Assembly (NCBI GenBank): GCA_017561285.1
Contig: JAFZDG010000130.1
Coordinates: 1 to 5,203, forward strand
DNA: 5,203 nucleotides
Reading direction: 5' to 3'
Source: Bacteroidaceae bacterium
GTDB lineage: Bacteria > Bacteroidota > Bacteroidia > Bacteroidales > Barnesiellaceae_A
Every line of letters starts with the position of its first letter. Position 1 is the stretch's first letter. The position numbers and the translations under genes are program-made. Shown here one piece after another: positions 1-5,203 of the stretch. Below the pieces are notes generated by a model, which had not been told where the DNA came from, did no database searches, and saw only the letters and a list, made by a program, of their open reading frames with translations.

Positions 1-90
1 AACAATCGTGGGAATAAACATAAACAGTGACTCGAAACAGAGTAGTATTCCGAGTACGCGAGTTATTATGCCTATATGTATCTTGTTCAT
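1..90 (-). CDS. trkH: Trk potassium transporter, membrane subunit TrkH (N-terminal fragment, cut by window edge)
   Basis: An ATG at 90-88 opens a frame that stays open for 30 codons to the first base of the window. The peptide begins MNKIHIGIIT and continues with RVLGILLCFESLFMFIP. This resembles the start of TrkH/KtrB-type K+ channel subunits, where a short cytoplasmic N-terminus leads into a first hydrophobic helix containing a conserved RxLG...E...M..P pattern. TrkH forms the ion-conducting pore in the inner membrane and is gated by TrkA. The start lies 13 bp after the trkA stop, and trkA-trkH adjacency is the usual arrangement, so the context strongly supports the call. No SD is visible before the ATG; the spacer is A-rich (AGATAAATT), which is normal for Bacteroidota. 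The selectivity-filter loops lie outside the window. The identification rests on a short peptide plus context. Confidence 0.85.
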   Translation of the reverse strand, partial: MNKIHIGIITRVLGILLCFESLFMFIPTIV

Positions 91-103
91 AATTTATCTG
101 TTC

Positions 104-1438
104 TTATCCAAACCATCGGTCGAGCTTGCTCAATGCCGTATCGAGGCAGAATACCAATACGTGATCGTTGGCTTCTATTTGTGTATTACCTGAAACAATA
201 GTACCCACACCATTGTGTATAACGCCACCCAATGTTATGTCGGCCGGTAAGTTGAGTTCTTTGACCGGTCGGCGGGTGATTTTAGAGCCGGGTTTGGCCA
301 CCAACTCTACCACTTCTGCATCGGCCAGAGCCAGACACTTGGCGTTGCTTGAGTCCGAATCCAACAGAAGCTGGAATATGTGACTGGCTGCAATGAGCTT
401 TTTGTTGATTACCGTACCGATGTTGAGGTTTTCGGCGACTGTAATGTATTGAATATCTTCAACTTCGGCAACGGTGCGAGGTACGCCCATTTGTTTGGCT
501 GTAAGACAAGCCAAGATGTTTGTTTCGGAGCTATCGCTCAAGGCTATAAACATATCGGTGTCGCTGATGCCCACTTCCGATAGAAGCTCTTCATCGCGTG
601 CATCGCCTTGAATGATGGTCGTGTTGCGCATCTTTTCTACCAATCGGTAGCTCTTGTCGCGGTCTTTCTCTATGAGCTTTATTTTTACATCATCGCCCAC
701 CATATTTGATATGCGAATGGCTATACGACTGCCTCCAAGAATGATGATGTTTTTTACATCCACTTGCTGTTTACCGCATAGCATACGAATGCCTTCGACA
801 TACTCGGGTGTGGTTGTAAAGTAAACAATATCGCCAAGCAGTACCTCGTCATTACCTCGAGGAATGATTGTGTGGTTGTGGCGTTTGATGGCAGCGATGT
901 GGAAGAGATTGCTGGTGCTGGTCAATTCGTAAAGTTTGCGATTGAGGATGCTTGCGCTGTCGCGCAGTTTAACAGCAACCAGTATCAGTGCGCCATCGTG
1001 CAGTTCAAACCAACTACGTGCCCAAGTGTGGCGCATGGCGGCTATCACCTCTTCGCAAGCCAATTTTTCGGGATAGATGAGGTCATCTACTCCCATTGTC
1101 TTGAAGTGCTTGCGCGACTCTTCGTTGAGATATTCAAAGTTGTCGATGCGAGCAACCGTCTTCTTGGCACCGAGCGATGAGGCAATGGTGCAAGCTACAA
1201 TGTTACGAGTCTCGTAGGGTGTAACGGCCAGAAACAGGTCGGCCTCATTGATGCCGGCTCTCTTGAGCGTGTTGAACGAAGTGGGGCTTCCGGCAATGGC
1301 ACTGAGGTTGTAGTTGTTCTCAATTTCGGAGAGAACATCTTCGTTGCTGTCCACCAATATTACGTCCAACTCTTCGCGAGAAAGCATCTTTGCGAGGTGT
1401 ATGCCTACTTCTCCGGCTCCGGCTATAACTATTCTCAT
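104..1438 (-). CDS. trkA: Trk system potassium transporter, NAD-binding peripheral subunit TrkA
   Basis: This 444-residue protein has the full-length bacterial TrkA plan of two tandem RCK units (E. coli TrkA is of similar size). Unit one starts at residue 1 with a Rossmann strand and a canonical dinucleotide motif, G7-A-G-E-V-G12, followed by the ribose-binding acid D30 in ILVDSN. A TrkA-C-type domain follows at about 145-220. Unit two starts near residue 229 (KNIIILGGS). Its glycine motif is degenerate, G235-G-S-R-I-A240, with acidic E257 in the ribose-binding position. A second TrkA-C domain covers about 370-444. There is no signal peptide or membrane segment, so the protein is a cytoplasmic ring that binds nucleotide and gates TrkH. 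The ATG at 1438 is firm because the first Rossmann strand begins at residue 2. A strong SD precedes it by 7 nt. It lies 16 bp after dxs and 13 bp before trkH and is very probably cotranscribed with both. Confidence 0.96.
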   Translation of the reverse strand: MRIVIAGAGEVGIHLAKMLSREELDVILVDSNEDVLSEIENNYNLSAIAGSPTSFNTLKRAGINEADLFLAVTPYETRNIVACTIASSLGAKKTVARIDNFEYLNEESRKHFKTMGVDDLIYPEKLACEEVIAAMRHTWARSWFELHDGALILVAVKLRDSASILNRKLYELTSTSNLFHIAAIKRHNHTIIPRGNDEVLLGDIVYFTTTPEYVEGIRMLCGKQQVDVKNIIILGGSRIAIRISNMVGDDVKIKLIEKDRDKSYRLVEKMRNTTIIQGDARDEELLSEVGISDTDMFIALSDSSETNILACLTAKQMGVPRTVAEVEDIQYITVAENLNIGTVINKKLIAASHIFQLLLDSDSSNAKCLALADAEVVELVAKPGSKITRRPVKELNLPADITLGGVIHNGVGTIVSGNTQIEANDHVLVFCLDTALSKLDRWFG

Positions 1439-1445
1439 GTTACAA

Positions 1446-1453
1446 TCCTTTCT
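1446..1453 (-). promoter_or_regulatory. Shine-Dalgarno site of trkA
   Basis: On the minus strand AGAAAGGA lies 7 nt before the trkA ATG and begins 1 nt after the dxs stop codon. It is complementary over eight consecutive bases to the pyrimidine tail of Bacteroidota 16S rRNA (CCUCCUUUCU, from general knowledge). The other starts in the window have no such match. The site fixes the trkA start and suggests ribosomes can load here independently of termination on dxs. Confidence 0.7.
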
Positions 1454-1454
1454 T

Positions 1455-3359
1455 TTACCATTGAGACGTTAGTAGTGATACAATGCTATCGGCATCCATA
1501 CCACAGAGTTTGTGAAGCTCGGCAACAGTGCCTTGAGCCACAAACCGGTCGGGTATTCCTATGCGCTTGATGCGAGGCGAGTAACCATGTTCGCACATCC
1601 ACTCCATTACGGTGCTGCCCAATCCACCTACGATCGTGCCGTTCTCTACGGTAATGATGCGGTTGTAGCGGTTAGCGACTTCCTGCAATATCTCCTCATC
1701 GATGGGTTTGAGGAATATCATATCGTAGTGAGCCACATCCATGCCTTGCGCTTTGGCTTTTTCAATGGCATGTGCAACGTTTGTACCTATGTTGCCAATG
1801 CTGAGTATGGCAGTATCTCCATTACCATCGCTGAGTTTGCGACCTTTGCCAATGGGAATGAGTTGCATAGGGCATCGCCAATCTACGATTTCGCCACCTC
1901 CGCGAGGATAGCGTATAGCGAGCGGGCCATGCTCTATCGCTTGAGCTGTGTATAGCAGGTGACGCAGCGTGTGCTCGTCCATAGGAGCTGCAACGGTCAT
2001 ACCCGGGATGCTTCGCAAGAAACTCATATCGAAACAGCCATGATGTGTCACGCCGTCTTCACCAACAATACCTGCGCGATCGATACAGAATGTTACGGGT
2101 AGATTCTGTATGGCTACATCGTGTATAATCTCGTCGTAGGCACGCTGTAAGAAACTTGAATATATGCAGCAATAGGGTAGCATACCCTCTTTGGCAAGTC
2201 CGGCCGAGAAGGTAACGGCATGCTCTTCCGAGATACCGACATCGAACGAACGCTTGGGGAAACGTTCCATCATAAAGTTCATAGAGCTGCCTGTAGGCAT
2301 AGCCGGAGTAATGGAAACGATGCGTTCGTTTTGCTCGGCCAGCTCTACGAGTGTATGACCGAATACGTCTTGGAATTTGCAGGGCTGATTGGGCGCTGTA
2401 TTACGTATGATTTCGCCGGTAGTTTTATCAAACTTTCCAGGAGCGTGCCATAGTGTGGGCGATTGTTCGGCCGGCTCATATCCTTTGCCTTTCTTGGTGC
2501 AGAGGTGCAGTATCTTGGGGCCTTTCATATCTTTGATGGTGTGCAGAATGCGCACAATGCTCTCAACATCGTGTCCGTCAGCAGGGCCGAAGTAGCGTAT
2601 GTTGAGTCCCTCAAAGATGTTTTGTTGCTTGGTCAACAACGATTTGAGGCTGTTGTTAAAGCGTAGTATCGAACCTTTGCTATTCTCGCTGATAAGACGC
2701 AGCTTCTTGCAGAAACGATATAGTCCATCGCGCATATTGTTGTATCGGCGCGATGTCGTAATGTTGACAAGGTAGCTATTGAGACCTCCTACATTGCGGT
2801 CTATGGCCATATCGTTGTCGTTGAGTATGATGAGCAAATCGTTGGGGTTGATAGAAGCGTTGTTCAAGCCTTCAAAGGCCAATCCACCGGCGATAGAAGC
2901 ATCGCCAATAACGGCAACAACCTTGCGAGATGGTGAGTCGTTTTGCAATTCAGTGGCTATAGCCATACCCAACGATGCCGATATTGAGTTTGAAGCGTGT
3001 CCGCCAATAAAGGCATCGTATTCGCTCTCGGCCGGGTTGGGAAATCCGCTCAATCCGTTGAGTTTACGGTTGGTTTTGAATCGGTCGCGACGGCCTGTGA
3101 GAATCTTGTGTCCGTATGCTTGGTGTCCCACGTCCCAAACGATGCGGTCGTAGGGGGTGTTGAAAACATAATGCAGTGCCACCGTAAGTTCTACAGCACC
3201 CATACTCGAACCGAAGTGTCCGGGGTTGGAAGAACAAGCGTCAATGATGAAATTGCGTAGTTCCTGGCATACCATAGGCAGCTCATTCACACTGAGTTTT
3301 CGCAAGTCGGCCGGAGTGTCAATGGTCGATAATATATCTATTTTTATAACTTCGCTCAT
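1455..3359 (-). CDS. dxs: 1-deoxy-D-xylulose-5-phosphate synthase (DXS)
   Basis: This 634-residue protein is full length for the family (about 620-640). DXS condenses pyruvate with glyceraldehyde 3-phosphate, using thiamine diphosphate (ThDP) and Mg2+, to make DXP. This is the committed step of the MEP isoprenoid pathway, and DXP also feeds ThDP and pyridoxal phosphate synthesis. The N-terminal ThDP domain shows PGHFGSS with H48, VWDVGHQAY with H79, and the metal motif G152-D153-A154 followed by N180-D-N182. E. coli has GDG in this motif. A variable linker at about 190-250 is typical. The middle transketolase domain has SEEHAV with E378 (equivalent to the essential E370 of E. coli), RAGIVGEDG with D435, H439, and YPRG with R486. 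A C-terminal transketolase domain covers about 510-630. The enzyme is cytoplasmic. The ATG at 3359 lies 14 bp after the upstream small gene, has no clear SD, and gives a normal N-terminus. It is probably cotranscribed with trkA, 16 bp downstream. Confidence 0.98.
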   Translation of the reverse strand: MSEVIKIDILSTIDTPADLRKLSVNELPMVCQELRNFIIDACSSNPGHFGSSMGAVELTVALHYVFNTPYDRIVWDVGHQAYGHKILTGRRDRFKTNRKLNGLSGFPNPAESEYDAFIGGHASNSISASLGMAIATELQNDSPSRKVVAVIGDASIAGGLAFEGLNNASINPNDLLIILNDNDMAIDRNVGGLNSYLVNITTSRRYNNMRDGLYRFCKKLRLISENSKGSILRFNNSLKSLLTKQQNIFEGLNIRYFGPADGHDVESIVRILHTIKDMKGPKILHLCTKKGKGYEPAEQSPTLWHAPGKFDKTTGEIIRNTAPNQPCKFQDVFGHTLVELAEQNERIVSITPAMPTGSSMNFMMERFPKRSFDVGISEEHAVTFSAGLAKEGMLPYCCIYSSFLQRAYDEIIHDVAIQNLPVTFCIDRAGIVGEDGVTHHGCFDMSFLRSIPGMTVAAPMDEHTLRHLLYTAQAIEHGPLAIRYPRGGGEIVDWRCPMQLIPIGKGRKLSDGNGDTAILSIGNIGTNVAHAIEKAKAQGMDVAHYDMIFLKPIDEEILQEVANRYNRIITVENGTIVGGLGSTVMEWMCEHGYSPRIKRIGIPDRFVAQGTVAELHKLCGMDADSIVSLLTSQW

Positions 3360-3373
3360 AGTCGTTGATAACT

Positions 3374-3559
3374 TTAGTGGTTATCTTTTTCTTTTTTCTT
3401 GCTCTTGTAAACCGGGACAAATACAATGATGCCCGATGCTATAATGGTGAATATTGTCATAAAGTTTATGGGGCTATATGCCAATACACAGCCGCTTAAT
3501 ATTACCCATAGTGATACAAGGCATATTATATTGAATGTGGTGAATTTTCTTCTTGCCAT
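3374..3559 (-). CDS. Small two-helix membrane protein of unknown function
   Basis: I do not recognise this 61-residue protein. It starts with a basic stretch (MARRK). A hydrophobic segment follows at about 9-27, then a short loop (YSPIN), a second hydrophobic segment at about 33-50, and a very basic tail (KSKKKEKDNH). Positive charge at both ends predicts a hairpin with both termini in the cytoplasm. Residues 21-24 read LSGC, which fits a lipobox, so cleavage and lipidation at C24 is an alternative. The second hydrophobic segment and the short remaining length make that less likely. The same frame stays open upstream to a TTG at 3649 and an ATG at 3604. The TTG lies within the -33 promoter element, and the ATG lies only about 10 nt from the predicted transcription start. 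I therefore chose the ATG at 3559, where the charged n-region begins and a leader of about 50 nt remains. The stop is 14 bp before dxs, which makes it the likely first gene of the operon. Confidence 0.7.
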   Translation of the reverse strand: MARRKFTTFNIICLVSLWVILSGCVLAYSPINFMTIFTIIASGIIVFVPVYKSKKKEKDNH

Positions 3560-3592
3560 TGGTTTACAATAGTTTAAATCTGATTTATTGTA

Positions 3593-3618
3593 TAAGTTGC
3601 GCATTATAATGCAACTTA
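3593..3618. repeat. Inverted repeat across the predicted transcription start
   Basis: Perfect 8-bp arms TAAGTTGC (3593-3600) and GCAACTTA (3611-3618) flank a 10-nt centre. The centre with its neighbouring bases includes a perfect 12-bp palindrome, GCATTATAATGC (3601-3612). The repeat abuts the -7 element at 3619 and covers the expected start of transcription. It could be an operator or a hairpin at the very 5' end of the mRNA. The function is inferred; only the symmetry is seen. Confidence 0.5.
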
Positions 3619-3650
3619 CAAATGTACATAATATTTGTGTTATACCCAAA
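3619..3650 (-). promoter_or_regulatory. Bacteroidota-type promoter of the small gene - dxs - trkA - trkH operon
   Basis: On the minus strand TTTG (3650-3647) is followed after 20 bp by TACATTTG (3626-3619). This is an exact match to the TTTG / TAnnTTTG consensus known for the primary sigma factor in Bacteroides. Transcription should start around 3610-3616, leaving a leader of roughly 50 nt before the ATG at 3559. The position just after the valS terminator and before a tight gene row fits an operon promoter. Confidence 0.8.
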
Positions 3651-3659
3651 TTGTTTGGG
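3645..3659. repeat. Short inverted repeat overlapping the -33 element
   Basis: CCCAAA (3645-3650) and TTTGGG (3654-3659) are perfect 6-bp arms around a 3-nt centre. One arm contains the TTTG of the -33 promoter element, so a protein bound here would compete with RNA polymerase. No U-tract follows on either strand, so it does not look like a terminator. The operator role is inferred. Confidence 0.4.
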
Positions 3660-3663
3660 ATTT

Positions 3664-3680
3664 AAAAATGTTACATTTTT
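3664..3680. repeat. AT-rich 17-bp palindrome upstream of the promoter
   Basis: AAAAATGT (3664-3671) and ACATTTTT (3673-3680) are perfect 8-bp arms around a single central base. The repeat lies about 14-30 bp upstream of the -33 element, a position suited to an activator site or an UP-like AT-rich element. In AT-rich intergenic DNA such symmetry can also arise by chance. Confidence 0.35.
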
Positions 3681-3702
3681 TGTATAGATGAATATAGGGT
3701 GC

Positions 3703-3741
3703 AAAAAAAGACCACACCCAATTGTGTTGGGTGTGGTCTTT
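3703..3741 (-). terminator. Intrinsic terminator of valS
   Basis: On the minus strand a perfect 15-bp stem is formed by AAAGACCACACCCAA (3741-3727) and its complement (3721-3707) around a 5-nt loop (CACAA). It runs directly into a tract of seven T (3709-3703). The hairpin starts 21 bp after the valS stop codon. This is a textbook Rho-independent terminator for valS and separates that transcription unit from the dxs operon. The + strand copy lacks a comparable T tract (CTTTGTCTTATC follows), so it acts mainly in the valS direction. Confidence 0.95.
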
Positions 3742-3762
3742 GTCTTATCAATGTGTTGCTTA

Positions 3763-5203
3763 TTATTTGCTCAATGCAGCGATGCGCTCTTCGATAGATT
3801 TAATTTTGCTTTCGGCATCGGCTTTTTTCTTTCGTTCCAACTCTACAACTTGAGCGGGTGCGTTGTTGACAAAACGTTCGTTGCCAAGTTTGCCCATAAC
3901 GGTGCGCAAGAAGCCTTGCATATATTTCAGGTCTTCGTTGAGTTTGGCAAGTTCGGCTTCGACATCGATGTTATTGCCCAGGGGTACAGCATATTCGGTT
4001 GTTCCCACAAGGAAAGCTGCCGAGTTGGCATCTTTTTCGGTTACGATGCTTATTTCCGAGAGGTTGGTAAGTTTCACTATCACACAATCGTTGGTGCAAT
4101 CGTGTTGGCCTACGATTTGTAGCGTGAGAGCCTCGCGGTTGGGGATGTTCTTTTGGAGTCGAACGGTGCGTACGCCTGCAATTATTTGCTTGGTTGCCTC
4201 GAAGGCTGTTATAAGCGATTCGTCAACCGGTTTGGCTTCGGGCATAAGTGCAGTCATAATGCTTTCGCCTTCTTTGCGCTCGGCAAGATGTTGCCACAAT
4301 TCTTCGGTGATGAAGGGCATGAAGGGGTGTAGCATACGAAGTAGTGCATCGAAGAAGTTGAGTGTAGCTCGATATGTAGCACCATCGATGGGGAGTTGAT
4401 AGCCGGGTTTTACAACCTCGAGATACCAAGATGAAAATTCATCCCAGAAGAGTTTGTAAACAGCCATAAGAGCCTCAGAGAGACGGAATTTAGAGAATAG
4501 GTCTTTTACCTCGATGAGAGTCTTTGAGAGCTGAGCATCGAACCAACGTACGGCGATGGCTGCTGTTTCGGGTTGAGTGAGGTTTTCATCGACAGTCCAG
4601 CCCTTTACAAGGCGGAATGCATTCCATATCTTGTTGCAGAAATTGCGACCTTGCTCGCACAATGAGTCATCGTAGAGAATGTCATTGCCGGCAGGTGCAG
4701 CAAGCATAAGTCCCATACGAACGCCATCGGCACCAAATTGGTCTATGAGGCCGAGTGCATCGGGCGAGTTGCCGAGTGATTTCGACATTTTGCGACCAAT
4801 CTTGTCGCGAACGATACCTGTGAAATATACGTTGCGGAAGGGTGGCAATTGGCAGTATTCGTAGCCGGCCATAATCATACGAGCAACCCAGAAGAAGATA
4901 ATGTCGGGGCCTGTTACGAGGTCGGCAGTGGGGTAGTAGTATTTAAATTCTTCGTTACCGGGGTTGTTGATGCCATCGAATAGTGAAACCGGCCACAACC
5001 ATGACGAGAACCATGTGTCGAGGCAGTCTTCGTCTTGACGAAGGTCGGTAGCTTGCAGGTTGGGGTTGCCTGTTTTTTGGCGAGCCAATTCCAATGCTTC
5101 ATCGGCAGTAGCAGCTACTACGTAGCCACCTTCGGGAAGGAAATATGCCGGTATGCGATGTCCCCACCACAATTGGCGTGAGATGCACCAGTCTTTGATG
5201 TTC
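3763..5203 (-). CDS. valS: Valyl-tRNA synthetase, C-terminal part (cut by window edge)
   Basis: ValRS attaches valine to tRNA-Val in the cytoplasm. The frame is open to the window edge (480 codons visible, a little over half of a normal class I ValRS of about 870-900 residues). The true start, the HIGH motif and most of the editing domain lie outside. The visible part opens with KDWCISRQLWWGHRIPAY, the conserved stretch after the editing insertion. It continues with LDTWFSSWLWP and then the KMSKS signature at 4791-4777 in GRKMSKSLGN, which binds ATP. The anticodon-binding helical domain follows, with LHPFMPFITEELW at about 4332-4294. The last 67 or so residues (about 3966-3766) are a charged coiled coil with many Lys and Glu, the C-terminal tRNA-contacting arm typical of ValRS. 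The TTG at 5172 is an internal Leu codon, not a start. The reading frame is intact, and the gene ends in its own terminator. Confidence 0.98.
   Translation of the reverse strand, partial: NIKDWCISRQLWWGHRIPAYFLPEGGYVVAATADEALELARQKTGNPNLQATDLRQDEDCLDTWFSSWLWPVSLFDGINNPGNEEFKYYYPTADLVTGPDIIFFWVARMIMAGYEYCQLPPFRNVYFTGIVRDKIGRKMSKSLGNSPDALGLIDQFGADGVRMGLMLAAPAGNDILYDDSLCEQGRNFCNKIWNAFRLVKGWTVDENLTQPETAAIAVRWFDAQLSKTLIEVKDLFSKFRLSEALMAVYKLFWDEFSSWYLEVVKPGYQLPIDGATYRATLNFFDALLRMLHPFMPFITEELWQHLAERKEGESIMTALMPEAKPVDESLITAFEATKQIIAGVRTVRLQKNIPNREALTLQIVGQHDCTNDCVIVKLTNLSEISIVTEKDANSAAFLVGTTEYAVPLGNNIDVEAELAKLNEDLKYMQGFLRTVMGKLGNERFVNNAPAQVVELERKKKADAESKIKSIEERIAALSK

Noticed and set aside
8..193. 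A + strand open frame at the left end
   Set aside because: It overlaps the trkA 3' end and the trkH start, both on the minus strand and better supported by conserved sequence and gene spacing.
872..1180. A 102-codon + strand open frame within trkA
   Set aside because: It is antisense to the conserved TrkA coding sequence, with no independent start signals and no recognisable protein family.
3374..3559. Lipoprotein reading of the small protein from the LSGC lipobox
   Set aside because: Cleavage at C24 would leave about 38 residues containing a second hydrophobic segment and a basic tail, which fits a membrane hairpin better than a lipoprotein. It is kept only as an alternative.
3645..3659. 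A second terminator downstream of valS
   Set aside because: The stem is only 6 bp and no T tract follows on either strand. The strong hairpin at 3703-3741 already ends valS.
3688..4122. A + strand open frame with a hydrophobic-looking N-terminus
   Set aside because: Its first codons are the valS terminator hairpin read on the other strand and the rest is antisense to the conserved valS coding region. It has no promoter or family resemblance.
3863..4399. A 178-codon + strand open frame
   Set aside because: It lies entirely antisense to valS. The minus-strand frame encodes conserved ValRS sequence here, so this is a shadow.
1..5203. CRISPR array, insertion sequence, prophage or defence system
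   Set aside because: There are no spaced direct repeats, transposase-like or phage-like reading frames, or tRNA-associated junctions. The window is almost filled by intact housekeeping genes on one strand.

Overview
The window reads as core chromosome of a Bacteroidota bacterium, most likely order Bacteroidales. Three things point there. There is a perfect Bacteroidota-type promoter (TTTG, 20 bp, TAnnTTTG). Shine-Dalgarno sequences are mostly absent, and the one present matches the extended anti-SD tail of Bacteroidota 16S rRNA. The predicted DXS, TrkA and ValRS proteins also have the look of that phylum. Every real gene is on the minus strand, so transcription runs from high to low coordinates. 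I see no phage, insertion sequence, CRISPR, tRNA or rRNA.

Layout in transcription order: (1) 5203-3763 is the 3' part of valS (valyl-tRNA synthetase), cut by the window edge and closed by a strong intrinsic terminator at 3741-3703. (2) 3702-3560 is a short intergenic region. It holds a promoter facing the next gene and three separate inverted repeats, one of them on the -33 element and one across the predicted transcription start. (3) 3559-3374 is a small gene for an unrecognised 61-residue membrane protein. (4) 3359-1455 is dxs, the first enzyme of the MEP isoprenoid pathway. (5) 1438-104 is trkA, the NAD-binding regulatory subunit of a Trk potassium transporter. (6) 90-1 is the first 30 codons of trkH, the potassium-translocating subunit, which runs off the left edge.

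The last four genes are separated by only 13-16 bp, with no terminator seen between them, so they probably form one operon: small membrane protein - dxs - trkA - trkH. TrkA and TrkH work together in K+ uptake. The link to dxs is not an obvious pathway link and may simply be shared expression of housekeeping functions.

No undescribed system of the defence or mobile kind is visible. The points worth a second look are the small membrane protein heading the operon, the cluster of palindromes at its promoter, the single strong SD between dxs and trkA, and motif departures in DXS and TrkA.
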